The translations under genes and the position numbers were made by a program. Positions 26,859 to 36,109 of a DNA stretch of 64,000 bases are shown piece by piece; the stretch's first letter is position 1; each line of letters starts with the position of its first letter. Location: the NCBI GenBank assembly GCA_963737745.1, contig CAVTTR010000012.1, positions 372,001 to 436,000 on the forward strand, in the 5' to 3' direction. The DNA is from Bog-473 sp963737745 (GTDB taxonomy: Bacteria; Actinomycetota; Acidimicrobiia; Acidimicrobiales; RAAP-2). A model generated the notes under the pieces. The model was not told the DNA's origin. It did no database searches and saw nothing but the letters and a program-made list of their open reading frames with translations.

Positions 26859-27923
26859 ATGTCCACCGTCGATCGCGTGCTGCTGGCCTCGCCCCGGGGC
26901 TTCTGTGCCGGGGTAGAGAAGGCGGTCAAGGCATTGGCCTGGATGGTGCGGGTCTTCGATGCCCCGGTCTACTGCTACCACGAGATCGTGCACAACCAAA
27001 TTGTGGTGGATCGTTTCCGAGAGCAGGGCGTCGTGTTCGTCGACGATGTGCGTGACGTCCCGCCGGGATCCCCGCTCATGCTGAGCGCCCACGGGTCGGC
27101 TCCCGAGGTGGTGGCGGCGGCCCGGGCCAACGGCGGCGTGGTCATCGACGCCGTCTGCCCCCTGGTGACCAAGGTCCACCACGAGCTCAAGGTCCGCACC
27201 AACAAGGGCTACACCGTCCTCTACATCGGCCACGCGGGGCACGAAGAGGCGGTGGGCACCATGGCCGTGGCCCCGAATGCGGTGCGGTTGATCGAAGAGG
27301 AGTCCGACCTCGACGCGCTGGCCAAGGAGGACATCGGGGGCGAGGATGCACCGGTGGCACTGCTGGCCCAGACCACGTTGAGCCACGACGAATGGCGCGG
27401 TCTCATGGAGTCGGCCCGTAAGCGTTATCCCGACCTCTGGATGCCCAACCGAAGCGATCTGTGTTTTGCCACCACCAACCGTCAGGCATCTCTTAAAGCG
27501 ATGGCATCGGAAGCCGAGACCATCATCGTGATCGGCTCTGCCAATTCCTCCAACACCATTGCGTTGGAGAAGGTGGCGTTGGCCTCGGGCTGTCCCCGGG
27601 TGTTGCGCATCAACGAAGCCCGAGAGTTGCCGGACGATCTGACGGGCACGGTGGGTGTGACCGCCGGGGCCTCGGCGCCCGAGGCGTTGGTCGAGGCCGT
27701 GATCGGCGAACTCGCACCGCGGCTCGGGGTCACCGAGATCACCGTGACCACCGAGGACGAGTACTTCCCTCCCCCGCCCGAGCTGCGTGAGCTCCTGCGC
27801 TCTGTGGGTTTGACCCTGGGCTTCCTGGCCGGACGGGGTGGCTCAGCGGCCGAGCGGAGCGACCCCGTCAGCGACGATCGCGGCGTATCGGCCGCCGACG
27901 TCCTCGACATGCTGTCGGCGTGA
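26859..27923 (+). CDS. ispH: 4-hydroxy-3-methylbut-2-enyl diphosphate reductase
   Basis: IspH catalyses the last step of the MEP isoprenoid pathway, reducing HMBPP to IPP and DMAPP with a [4Fe-4S] cluster. The three cluster cysteines are visible in RGFCAGVEKAV (Cys about 15), DAVCPLVTKVH (about 97) and SDLCFATTNRQ (about 198). Active-site segments EIVHNQIV, SAHGSAP, IGHAGHEEAVGTM, TTLSHDEW and SSNTIALEKVA are all present. The start is the ATG at 26859, where homology begins; the open frame extends further upstream into the TetR gene. The last about 25 residues form a variable tail. 354 residues, slightly longer than usual. Confidence 0.95.
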   Translation: MSTVDRVLLASPRGFCAGVEKAVKALAWMVRVFDAPVYCYHEIVHNQIVVDRFREQGVVFVDDVRDVPPGSPLMLSAHGSAPEVVAAARANGGVVIDAVCPLVTKVHHELKVRTNKGYTVLYIGHAGHEEAVGTMAVAPNAVRLIEEESDLDALAKEDIGGEDAPVALLAQTTLSHDEWRGLMESARKRYPDLWMPNRSDLCFATTNRQASLKAMASEAETIIVIGSANSSNTIALEKVALASGCPRVLRINEARELPDDLTGTVGVTAGASAPEALVEAVIGELAPRLGVTEITVTTEDEYFPPPPELRELLRSVGLTLGFLAGRGGSAAERSDPVSDDRGVSAADVLDMLSA

Positions 27924-27944
27924 TGTGGCGATGATTGGAGGCTG

Positions 27945-28484
27945 ATGTTTACCCGGATGGATGCGTCGACATCGACCGAGTGGCAGCACATCATCGTCGA
28001 GACCATCGAGTACGAGCAGTCCATGGCCGACCGCGTTCTGGCCATGTTGGCTCAGCTCGGTGACCTCGTGGTCGGCTTTGGCGTGGACCAGCTGCTGCAC
28101 TCCTTACAGACGGCCACCCGGGCCGAAGAGGCGGGGGCATCGACCGAGGTCGTGGTGGCGTCCCTGTGCCACGACGTCGGGAAGATCGTTTCGGTCCTGA
28201 ATCACCCCGCCATCGCAGCCGAGATACTCAGGTCCTACGTCAGCTCGGACACCTACAACATGATCCGTTACCACCAGGACTTCCAGGGGCGTCACTATTA
28301 CGAGTACATCGGCTTGGATCCCGCGGCCCGTGACCAACACGTGGGGCAGCCCTGGTACGCCCTGGCCGAACGGTTCGCCGATGCATGGGACCAGAACAGC
28401 TTCGACCCCGACTACCCCACCAAACCGCTCTCCCACTTCGAGCCCATGGTTCGAGAGGTCTTCGGCTCACCCTTGTCACTTTGA
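27945..28484 (+). CDS. HD-domain metal-dependent hydrolase/oxygenase
   Basis: 179 residues. Metal ligands follow the HD pattern: an upstream His (LLHSLQTATRAEEAGAS), the HD pair in ASLCHDVGKIV, a following N-H-P stretch, then IRYHQDFQGRHYYEYIG, with a distal Asp in RFADAWDQNSFD. The GAS-x-EVVVASLCHDVGK pattern recalls PhnZ/TmpB-type HD oxygenases and simple HD phosphohydrolases. With no phosphonate genes nearby, hydrolysis of a phosphoester or a mixed-valent iron oxygenase reaction remain open. It is 21 bp after ispH and probably co-transcribed with it. Confidence 0.8.
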   Translation: MFTRMDASTSTEWQHIIVETIEYEQSMADRVLAMLAQLGDLVVGFGVDQLLHSLQTATRAEEAGASTEVVVASLCHDVGKIVSVLNHPAIAAEILRSYVSSDTYNMIRYHQDFQGRHYYEYIGLDPAARDQHVGQPWYALAERFADAWDQNSFDPDYPTKPLSHFEPMVREVFGSPLSL

Positions 28485-28522
28485 CGGCGCACAGGGCGGG
28501 CAGTGTCCACATCGAGCCCGAA

Positions 28523-29302
28523 ATGGCGCTCCGAGTCATCACGGCGTCGAGGCGCGACTTCGACGAGCAGTATCCCGAGCTGAAGCTCTCCCCCGTCGTC
28601 GGCCTGCTATGCGCCTACGAAGAAGAAGCCAACATCGGGGCCGTCTTGTCCGCCATGCCGGTCGAAGCATGCGGCTTGCCGGTGTCGACGCTGGTCGTGG
28701 TGGACGGAGGCGACGACCGGACCGAACAGGTAGCCCGGGCGTCCGGGGCCATCACGTTCGTCTTGCACGAGAACCTCGGCCAGGGCTATGCGTTACGCAT
28801 CGGCTACGCGCTCGCCGTGGAGCTGGGAGCCCAGTTCGTGGTGACGCTCGATGCCGACGGGCAGAACGACCCGGCCGAGATCCCGCTCCTGCTCGCACCC
28901 TTGGTCGACGACGAGGCTGACTTCGTGGTCGCCTCGCGGCGACTCGGGGAAGACACCACCACGGATCGCTTCCGCCAGGCCGGCGTGCGTGTCTTCTCGC
29001 TCGTGATCAGCGCATTGGGAGGGACCAAGCTCACGGACACCTCCAACGGCTACAGAGCCTTGCGGGTCCTCATGCTCGAGGATGTGGCGTACCGACTCAC
29101 CGAGCCCCAGTATCAGACGGCCGAGTTGTTGATCACCTGCATGAGAAGAGGGTGGCGCATCACCGAGCGCCCCACCCGGTGGCTGCCGCGAGCGTCAGGC
29201 CGTTCGAAGAAGGGAAGCAATTGGCGCTTCGGGCTGCAGTACGCCCGGGTGGTCGCCGCCACCTCGTGGCGGCAACGCCACACGCTTCATCGGCAAGTTT
29301 AG
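28523..29302 (+). CDS. GT2 glycosyltransferase (polyprenyl-phosphate sugar transferase-like)
   Basis: 259 residues. Start ATG at 28523, 38 bp after the HD gene. Motifs: LLCAYEEEANIGAVL, VVDGGDDRTEQV, HENLGQGYALRIGYALAVELGAQFVVTLDADGQNDPAEIP (the DxD metal site lies in LDADGQ), SNGYRALR and ERPTRWLPRASGRSKKGSNWRFG, an arrangement typical of DPM-like GT2 enzymes lacking a C-terminal membrane anchor. Probably transfers a sugar to a lipid or polymer for the cell envelope. It shares only the generic GT2 plan with the gene at 2274-3119. Confidence 0.88.
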   Translation: MALRVITASRRDFDEQYPELKLSPVVGLLCAYEEEANIGAVLSAMPVEACGLPVSTLVVVDGGDDRTEQVARASGAITFVLHENLGQGYALRIGYALAVELGAQFVVTLDADGQNDPAEIPLLLAPLVDDEADFVVASRRLGEDTTTDRFRQAGVRVFSLVISALGGTKLTDTSNGYRALRVLMLEDVAYRLTEPQYQTAELLITCMRRGWRITERPTRWLPRASGRSKKGSNWRFGLQYARVVAATSWRQRHTLHRQV

Positions 29303-29586
29303 CGGAGGGGACGCCCGGAGCGCCTCGCTAAGCGGCGCTTTTCGAGCGGCCGGGGCAGCCGCTTCGTTCGTCGCTCCGCCACCATGTGCAGTCCGGCCAT
29401 CTCCTTAGCTGAGCTGACCTTGCTGAACCATTCCATCTCGCCCGCAATCTTGACTCCGGCAACGGGACCGGCGCAGATTTTCTGGCAACCGACGGGAACC
29501 AGCCGAACGTCCGCCTTCTTGAGAACCTTGAACAAACAATCGGCGTTCTTGCACTTCTTGCACACGTAGACCTTTTTCGTGCGCAC
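29299..29586 (-). CDS. Small cysteine-rich (2Fe-2S) ferredoxin-like protein
   Basis: 95 residues. CKKCKNADC in the first 20 residues and GCQKICAGP at about 33-41 give five cysteines in the spacing of thioredoxin-like (2Fe-2S) ferredoxins; the VCKKCK..LKKADVRLVPVGCQKICAGPVAGV stretch matches that fold. The C-terminal 25 residues are basic (RRTKRLPRPLEKRRLARRSGRP). Converges by 4 bases with the GT2 gene. Electron-transfer role is inferred from the Cys spacing only. Confidence 0.7.
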   Translation of the reverse strand: MRTKKVYVCKKCKNADCLFKVLKKADVRLVPVGCQKICAGPVAGVKIAGEMEWFSKVSSAKEMAGLHMVAERRTKRLPRPLEKRRLARRSGRPLR

Positions 29587-29595
29587 CCCTTCTCT

Positions 29596-31269
29596 TTACC
29601 CAGATCTCGACGTCATCACCCTTTTCGTTCGGCCGTGGACCAAGGTGAGCGAGGCGACCGCCCCGATGAGCAGGAGCACGCCCGAAATGTCCAGCGCCAC
29701 GTGTAGCCCCGAGCCGAAGGCGTCATAGGCCGCGTTGACCACCTTGGTGGCGATTTTGGCGATGGCGGCATTCTTGTTGTGCTCGGCGCCGGCCACCGCA
29801 GACGGGCTCCCGCCGCCAATGACGTCATGGAGCACGAGGCTCTGAAAGTTGGGAGGGATACCGAGTGCCTTCAGCCGCGCCGCCAGCTGGCCCGTCAACT
29901 TTGAATTCACGATGGAACCCAGCACGGCAACACCGAAGACCGCTCCCATCTCACGGCTGGTGTTGGTGACCGACGCCGCCATGCCCGAATGCTCGGGTGC
30001 CACCACGGTGAGCGGCGTCGAGGTGACCGGGACCAACATGACGCCGAACCCGATGCCAGCGATGGCCAGGACCCAGGCCAACGTGACCAGGTGGACGTGC
30101 GGCCCCAGGATGGCGCTGGTGACCAAGATCCCGACGGCGGCCAGGATGCACCCGGTCGTCATGGGGACGCGCGGCCCGCGCCGGGCCACCCACGGACCGG
30201 TCATGACCGAGGAGATGATCAAGCCGGCCGCCATGGGCAAGAACGTGGCCGCGGTGGCGTAGGCCGAGGTGTCGACGACAACCTGGAGATACAAGGCGGT
30301 GAAGAAGAAGATCGAGAACGTGCCGAAATACGCGGCGAAAGCGGCGAACACGGAACCGGAGAACGGCCCCCGGCGAAAGAGGGCCAGGTCGAGGATGGGG
30401 CGCCTGGACCGGCGTTCGACCAGGACGAAGGTCAGCCCGAAGACGAACGACAGGGCGAAGAACAGAGCGATCCACCAGGTGGCATAGCCGGATTGCTCGC
30501 CCTGAATGATGGCGAACGAGACGGCCCCGAGCGACAGGGCTCCCAGCACGATCCCCGGCCAGTCGAGCCGTCCTTCGCCCCGGTCCGCGGTCTCGGGCAC
30601 GAAGAGCGCGGCCATGACGAGAGCCACGGCGCCGATGACGAGGTTGAACCAGAAGATGGCACGCCAACTCCAATAGCCCACCAAGAGGCCTCCGATGACG
30701 GGACCGAGGGCAAGTGCAAGGCCCGACACGGCGGCCCACACGCCGAGCGCATCGGCCCGCGTGCCTTCGTCGGGGTAGACGTGGCGAATGATCGAGAGCG
30801 TTCCGGGCTCGGATGCCGCCGCCCCGAGCCCCATGATCACGCGCCCGAGAATGAGCACGTCGACGTTGGGTGCCGTGGCCGCCACCACCGAGCCGGCGCA
30901 GAAGACGCCGACGCCGGCCAGCATGACCTTCTTGCGACCGAGGACGTCACCCAGGGTTCCGCCGGCCAACATGAAGGCGGCAAAGGTCAGCGCATACCCG
31001 TTGACCACCCACTGCAGCGAGGTGATGCCCGAGTGAAGACCGCTCTGGACATCGGCCAGCCCCACGCTGACCACGGTGTTGTCGAGGAACGTGAGAAAGA
31101 GGACGACGCAGAGGGTGGCCAGGGCGAGCGCCTGGGCCGATGAGCCCAGTCCCCCCACCCTGATGACGAGTCCCGGGACGGCTCCCGTGGTCGCCGCTTC
31201 CCTCGGCGGCGTTGGTGGCCGCGTGGGCGTTGGTGGAGCACTGGACGGTGGCGCCTCTTCCGTAGTCAT
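29596..31269 (-). CDS. MFS drug/H+ antiporter, DHA2 (EmrB/QacA) family
   Basis: 557 residues with about 14 hydrophobic segments, the DHA2 topology. Motif A-like sequence GGTLGDVLGRKKVML lies in the loop after TM2, motif C-like LALGPVIGGLLVGYWSWRAIFWFN in TM5-6, and TFLDNTVVSVGLADVQ in TM1 (motif D1). Such pumps export lipophilic cations, antibiotics or lipids. The N-terminal 35 residues are Pro/Thr-rich cytoplasm. A regulator gene is not adjacent; an inverted repeat about 140 bp upstream (31411-31454) could be its operator. Confidence 0.9.
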   Translation of the reverse strand: MTTEEAPPSSAPPTPTRPPTPPREAATTGAVPGLVIRVGGLGSSAQALALATLCVVLFLTFLDNTVVSVGLADVQSGLHSGITSLQWVVNGYALTFAAFMLAGGTLGDVLGRKKVMLAGVGVFCAGSVVAATAPNVDVLILGRVIMGLGAAASEPGTLSIIRHVYPDEGTRADALGVWAAVSGLALALGPVIGGLLVGYWSWRAIFWFNLVIGAVALVMAALFVPETADRGEGRLDWPGIVLGALSLGAVSFAIIQGEQSGYATWWIALFFALSFVFGLTFVLVERRSRRPILDLALFRRGPFSGSVFAAFAAYFGTFSIFFFTALYLQVVVDTSAYATAATFLPMAAGLIISSVMTGPWVARRGPRVPMTTGCILAAVGILVTSAILGPHVHLVTLAWVLAIAGIGFGVMLVPVTSTPLTVVAPEHSGMAASVTNTSREMGAVFGVAVLGSIVNSKLTGQLAARLKALGIPPNFQSLVLHDVIGGGSPSAVAGAEHNKNAAIAKIATKVVNAAYDAFGSGLHVALDISGVLLLIGAVASLTLVHGRTKRVMTSRSG

Positions 31270-31410
31270 CGCGGCGCCCGCAGATTTTCTGACTTCGTCA
31301 TCGCATTCTGCACCTTAAGCCCCGTTGGGCTGCATTTATGCACTTTGTACACGGAGAGGTCGGTCCCCGTTTCGTGTGAGAAGACTCGGCGCGCATTCCG
31401 GCATGTTGTT

Positions 31411-31454
31411 TTCGCGAAAGCCAACCGTGCCGGTGCCGGTACTTCTTTCGCGAA
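31411..31454. promoter_or_regulatory. Paired TTCGCGAA palindromes in the MFS/FAD-oxidase intergenic region
   Basis: TTCGCGAAAG (31411-31420) and its exact complement CTTTCGCGAA (31445-31454) lie 24 nt apart between the divergent MFS (starts 31269) and FAD-oxidase genes. Each contains the self-complementary octamer TTCGCGAA. They could be operator half-sites or a hairpin. The rest of the roughly 390-bp gap shows no gene. Confidence 0.4.
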
Positions 31455-31656
31455 CAATCAACCGAACCGTATCGTTAGGTTAGGAATTGCTCGGAATGGT
31501 TGTCCCCATAGCCCGGCCGCCCGCCGTCAAGGCCGTGGCCGACCCCCGAACCGCAGGTGAGCGGGGTTGACGGCGGGCGGTGGGCGCTCACACTTTCCAA
31601 GGATCCCGCCTGCGGGGTCCTCCATGCGCTTTGAGCTTCTTTGATCGCAACTCCTG

Positions 31657-33126
31657 GTGCGCCCGGGTTCGGCCGAATGCAGCACCCGATCGGGTAAGCC
31701 GCTCCCCCGCCATAATGACGGGATCGATCCGACAGAGGCTACGGCCCACTCAGTTGAGCCCCGGGTGCTGCAGAAGCTCCGGGAGGCTGTCGGAGCGCAG
31801 CACGTCATCGTCGACCGCGACGTCATGGCCTCGTACTCGCTGGACTGGACGGGACGCTTTCAAGGCGCAGCGTCGGCGGTGCTCCGCCCCGGAGATAGCG
31901 CCGAAGTGGCCACGGTGATCGGGCTGTGCCGGGAGGCCGACGTGGCCGTGGTGCCCCAAGGTGGAAATACGGGTCTCGTGGGCGGTGGCGTGCCGCTCAG
32001 CGGGGAGGTGGTGGTGAGCCTGACCCGGCTGTCCCGCATTTTCGACGTGGACCAGGTCGGCGGCCAACTCACGGCGGGGGCGGGGGCGTCCATCGCTTCC
32101 GTGCAAGCGGCTGCCCGCGCCGCCGGATGGGTCTACGGCATTGATTTGGGAAGCCGTGACAGCGCCACGGTGGGTGGAACCGTGGCCACCAACGCCGGCG
32201 GCCTCCAGGTCCTGCGCCATGGGAACACCCGGACGCAACTGCTCGGGGTGGAGGCGGTGCTCGGGACGGCGGCGGTGGTGTCGCACCTGGGCGGTCTGCT
32301 CAAGGACAACACCGGTTATGACCTCGGGGGCCTGCTGTGCGGCAGCGAGGGGACCCTCGGCGTCGTCACCGCCGCACGGCTGCGCCTCGTGCCGCCCAGC
32401 CCGGAGCGAGTGGTGGCGCTTCTCGGTTTCGCCTCCGCCGCCGCGGCAGTGGAGGCCGGTTTCCTGCTGCGGCGAAGCCTGCCCGAGCTGCAATCGCTGG
32501 AATTTTTCCTGGCCGCCGGACTCCACCTCGTCTGTCGCGTCAACAACCTCCCCCCACCCTTTGCCACCGACCATCGGGCCTTTCTCGTGGTCGAGGTGGC
32601 GGGTCAGCGTGATCCGCTCCCCGCACTGGGCGAGGCGCTCGAATCGGTGCCCTGGATAGAAGACGTCGCCGTGGCCACCGAGCCGGCGCGCCAAGCCCAC
32701 CTGTGGCGCTATCGCGAGGGGCACACCGAAGCAATCAACGGGCTCGGCGCGCCCCACAAGCTCGACGTGACACTCCCTGCTCCGGAGCTGGCGGCGTTCA
32801 TGGAGGCGGTGCCCGACGTCGTTAGGTCTACCAATCCGCGCGCCACCACGTGGCTCTTCGGCCATGTGGCCGACGGCAATGTCCACGTGAACATCACGGG
32901 CGTCGATCCTGACGATGTCGACGTGGACGACGCCGTGTTGGTCCTGGCCGCTGACATGGGGGGAAGCATCAGCGCCGAGCACGGCATCGGGACCGCAAAG
33001 CGACGGTGGCTGCACCTCAATCGGACCGAGGCCGAGATGGGTGCGTTTCGGAGCATCAAGGACGCGCTCGACCCGGCCGGGATCTTGAACCCGCACGTGC
33101 TCTTTGCGGCGCGAGATGTGCGGTAA
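31657..33126 (+). CDS. FAD-linked oxidase, GlcD/D-2-hydroxyacid dehydrogenase family
   Basis: About 489 residues if the GTG at 31657 is used; homology begins near LQKLREAVGAQHVI, and a GTG at 31765 is an alternative start. The FAD-binding PCMH domain carries VVPQGGNTGLVGGGVP, YGIDLGSRDSATVGGTVATNAGG and LCGSEGTLGVVTAARLRLVP; the C-terminal oxidase domain carries LFGHVADGNVHVN and SAEHGIGTAKRRWL, whose His and Glu residues bind substrate and metal. These enzymes oxidise D-lactate, glycolate or D-2-hydroxyglutarate and pass electrons to quinone, cytochrome or ETF. No GlcE/GlcF subunits are adjacent, so a single-subunit D-2-hydroxyacid dehydrogenase is likely. Confidence 0.9.
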   Translation: MRPGSAECSTRSGKPLPRHNDGIDPTEATAHSVEPRVLQKLREAVGAQHVIVDRDVMASYSLDWTGRFQGAASAVLRPGDSAEVATVIGLCREADVAVVPQGGNTGLVGGGVPLSGEVVVSLTRLSRIFDVDQVGGQLTAGAGASIASVQAAARAAGWVYGIDLGSRDSATVGGTVATNAGGLQVLRHGNTRTQLLGVEAVLGTAAVVSHLGGLLKDNTGYDLGGLLCGSEGTLGVVTAARLRLVPPSPERVVALLGFASAAAAVEAGFLLRRSLPELQSLEFFLAAGLHLVCRVNNLPPPFATDHRAFLVVEVAGQRDPLPALGEALESVPWIEDVAVATEPARQAHLWRYREGHTEAINGLGAPHKLDVTLPAPELAAFMEAVPDVVRSTNPRATTWLFGHVADGNVHVNITGVDPDDVDVDDAVLVLAADMGGSISAEHGIGTAKRRWLHLNRTEAEMGAFRSIKDALDPAGILNPHVLFAARDVR

Positions 33127-33260
33127 GTGAGCCTGCCTCCACGTCGCCCTGGACACCACTGCTCAACTCGGCTCGCATGAAAGCCACGAACGATGACACT
33201 GGTCGCACGCTTTAATCCGTTGCTGCGATTGCCTAGCAATGCATCCGCTATGTCCAAGAC

Positions 33261-33638
33261 ATGACGGAGCGTAAAGACAGCCCTCATTCTAAAGGCCGCT
33301 ATGCAACTCCCTCTAGCTATAGAGAGAGTCGTGTGCTACTATTGCTTTACTTCGACAATGAGGGATCCGTAAGGGTGGTGCACACCATCTGATACATCCA
33401 GAGAGGCTTTCAGTGCCTCGCTGCCGTTGTCCACGAAGTTAGACGTCCTTACGACATTCTCGCGAGATCGTCGACGCCTCCACCTTCGACCGGGCACGAC
33501 TTCCTGGCTGTGTCGGGCGGCTCCGCCGCCTTGAGATACGAGGTACCAGTCGTGCGGTTGTTCCGCCCCCTCATAGAGGATCTGCGTGCAGATCCACCCG
33601 AAGATCCCGATCGCCCCCACACGGTGGGGCCGCGCTAA
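33261..33638 (+). pseudogene. Possible degraded small ORF translationally coupled to the hybrid kinase
   Basis: An ATG at 33261 opens MTERKDSPHSKGRYATPSSYRESR-VLLLLYFDNEGSVRV and stops at TGA 33390-33392. The same frame then runs open to a TAA at 33636-33638 that overlaps the kinase ATG (TAATG), a normal coupling arrangement. The C-terminal part reads LRYEVPVVRLFRPLIEDLRADPPEDP. A single nonsense or compensating indels would make a protein of about 125 residues. No family recognised, and the fit may be chance. Confidence 0.35.
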
Positions 33639-36109
33639 TGCCCACGCCCACCCCTGGCATTCGTAGCGAAAAGATCAAGACCGAGGCCCTACAAGACGCC
33701 ATCCTTAAGAGCGCCTACTTCTCGAGCATTGCCACCGATGAAAAAGGCGTCATCCAGATTTTCAATGTGGGGGCCGAGAGGATGCTCGGCTATGCCGCCT
33801 CCGATGTCATCGATCAGATCACGCCGGCTGATATCTCAGACCCCAAGGAACTCATTGCCCGCGCCGCCGAGCTGAGCGAGGAGCTGGGGACGCCCATCGC
33901 ACCAGGCTTCGAGGCTCTCGTCTTCAAGGCCTCGCGCGGCATCGAAGACATTTACGAGCTGACCTATACCCGTAAGGACGGGAGCCACTTCCCGGCCATC
34001 GTCTCGGTCACCGCATTCCGCGACGCCAAGGAAGGGATCATCGGCTACCTCTTGATCGGGACCGACAACACGGCCCGCCACGAGGTCGAAGCGGTGCAAG
34101 CCCAGCTCGACGAGTTATTCCGCGATCAGCAGTTCTATTCGCACTCGTTGATCGAATCGAGCATCGACGCCCTCATGATGACCGACGAAATGGGCATCAT
34201 CTCCGACGTCAACAACGAGATGATGAGCCTGACCGGGCGTACCCGGGCCGAACTGCTCGGCACCCACTGCAAGGAGTTCTTCACCGATCCTGACCTGGCC
34301 GCCACCGCCATCGAACGGGTGCTGACCGAGAACCGGGTTAACAACTACGAGCTGACGGTACGGGCCAAGAACGGCCAAGAAACGCTGGTCTCGTACAACG
34401 CGGCCACCTTCCACGACCGCAACGACAAGCTCCAGGGCGTCTTCGCCGCCGCCCGTGATATCACCGAACGCAAGCGCTTCGAGCAGGCCCTGTTGGAGAC
34501 CAACCTCGAGCTCGAGCACGCCTCCAAAATGAAGTCCGAGTTCTTAGCCACCATGTCCCATGAGCTGCGCACCCCGCTCAACGCCATCATCGGGTTCTCC
34601 GAGGCCCTCAAAGACGGTCTCGTGGGTGACATGACGGACAGTCAACGTGAGTACACCGGCGACATCTTCACCAGTGGACAACACCTGTTGTCGCTGATCA
34701 ACGACATTTTGGACCTCTCCAAGGTCGAAGCGGGCATGATGACCCTCGAGCTCGAGCCGGCAAATCTGGGCGACCTCCTCTCGGGCAGCCTCTCCATCGT
34801 CAAAGAGACGGCGGTGGGCCAACGGGTGCGCCTCGAGCTCGAGATGGATGACGACATCGGGCTCTTCCAACTCGACCTCCGCAAAACGAAGCAGATCATG
34901 TACAACCTGCTGTCCAACGCCGTGAAGTTCTCCGGCCAGGACGGGGTGGTGACACTTTCGGCCCGCCGTGTGGCTCGGGAATCGGTGGGCCTCATCTCCG
35001 GCGGCTCGCCCGTCCAGGCCTTTCCCCTCCCCGACAGCGAGTTCATGGAGTTCGTGGAACTCACCATCCGCGACACGGGCATCGGCATCTCGATCGACAA
35101 CATGGCCAAGCTCTTCCAGGCCTTCAGTCAGATCGACAGCTCGCTGGCCCGCAAGTTCGAGGGGACCGGGCTGGGATTGGCCATGGTCAAACGCTTGGCC
35201 GAGCTCCACGGTGGAACGGTGGCCGTGGCCAGCGCCGAAGGTGAGGGATCGTGTTTTGCGGTCTGGTTGCCCATAAGGGCCATGAAGAGCATCGTCGAAA
35301 CATTCCAGCGAAACGTGGACCCTCCGAGACCGAACGCGCCGACACCCGAACTCGTGGCACTGGTGGTGGAAGACAATGAGCACGCGGCGGACCTCGCCCG
35401 CCTGCTCCTCGAAGCCGAAGGGTTCACCGTCCTCGTTGCCTCGAGTGCGGAACAGGCACTTTTCCTGGCCACCCAACAACCACTGAGCCTGATCACGATT
35501 GACCTGGCCCTGCCCGGCATCGATGGCTGGGAATTCCTCCTCCGTATTCGAGAGATCGATTCCTTGGCCCATGTCCCAGTGGTCATCATCGCTTCCTTGA
35601 TCGATGGGAACATGGCGTTGGCCAGCGGCGCCGCAGCGGTCTTGCAGAAACCGATCAGCCGAGCCGAACTGAGCGCCTCGCTGGTGCGACTCGGCCTCGC
35701 TCCGGCTCAATTCGTCACTCGCACCGTACTGGTGGTCGATGACGACCCGAAGGCAGTCGAGGTCATCGCGACCTTCCTCCCCGTGTCCGAATACACCGTC
35801 GTACGCGCCTACGGGGGCGCCGAAGCCATCAATTTGGCCGAGAGGCTGAACCCCGATGTCATCCTGCTGGACCTGATGATGCCTGACATCAGTGGTTTTG
35901 CCGTCGTGGAATCGCTGCAGCGCAATCGACTCACGGCGCGTATCCCGATCATCATCGTGACGGCAAAGCTGATCACGGCGCAGGATCGCTCACAGCTCAA
36001 TAGCGGCGGAAGCATGGTGATCGAAATAGTCGAAAAAGGGTCCTACAACCGGGACGACTTTCTGGCCGGCGTCCGACGAGCCATTGGCGAACCTGCGGCG
36101 AGACATTAA
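33638..36109 (+). CDS. Hybrid sensor histidine kinase: PAS-PAS-HisKA-HATPase-REC-REC
   Basis: 823 residues, no TM, so a cytoplasmic sensor. Two PAS domains (about 20-135 and 165-285). The HisKA H-box is MSHELRTPLNAI, with phospho-acceptor His about 308. The ATPase domain has an N-box NLLSNAVKFS, G1 RDTGIGIS and G2 GTGLGLAMVKRLAELHGG. Two receiver domains follow: REC1 (about 570-685, probable phospho-Asp 622 in TIDLALPG) and REC2 (about 695-815, Asp 745 in LLDLMMPD). It heads a tight rightward cluster with a stand-alone REC and a REC-PAS-GGDEF-EAL protein, so phosphate flow from this kinase to c-di-GMP turnover is a strong inference. Confidence 0.95.
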   Translation: MPTPTPGIRSEKIKTEALQDAILKSAYFSSIATDEKGVIQIFNVGAERMLGYAASDVIDQITPADISDPKELIARAAELSEELGTPIAPGFEALVFKASRGIEDIYELTYTRKDGSHFPAIVSVTAFRDAKEGIIGYLLIGTDNTARHEVEAVQAQLDELFRDQQFYSHSLIESSIDALMMTDEMGIISDVNNEMMSLTGRTRAELLGTHCKEFFTDPDLAATAIERVLTENRVNNYELTVRAKNGQETLVSYNAATFHDRNDKLQGVFAAARDITERKRFEQALLETNLELEHASKMKSEFLATMSHELRTPLNAIIGFSEALKDGLVGDMTDSQREYTGDIFTSGQHLLSLINDILDLSKVEAGMMTLELEPANLGDLLSGSLSIVKETAVGQRVRLELEMDDDIGLFQLDLRKTKQIMYNLLSNAVKFSGQDGVVTLSARRVARESVGLISGGSPVQAFPLPDSEFMEFVELTIRDTGIGISIDNMAKLFQAFSQIDSSLARKFEGTGLGLAMVKRLAELHGGTVAVASAEGEGSCFAVWLPIRAMKSIVETFQRNVDPPRPNAPTPELVALVVEDNEHAADLARLLLEAEGFTVLVASSAEQALFLATQQPLSLITIDLALPGIDGWEFLLRIREIDSLAHVPVVIIASLIDGNMALASGAAAVLQKPISRAELSASLVRLGLAPAQFVTRTVLVVDDDPKAVEVIATFLPVSEYTVVRAYGGAEAINLAERLNPDVILLDLMMPDISGFAVVESLQRNRLTARIPIIIVTAKLITAQDRSQLNSGGSMVIEIVEKGSYNRDDFLAGVRRAIGEPAARH

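Noticed and set aside
29989..31143. 384-residue open frame on the plus strand
   Set aside because: Antisense to the DHA2 transporter, composition is Asp/Gly/Arg/His repeats without family features.
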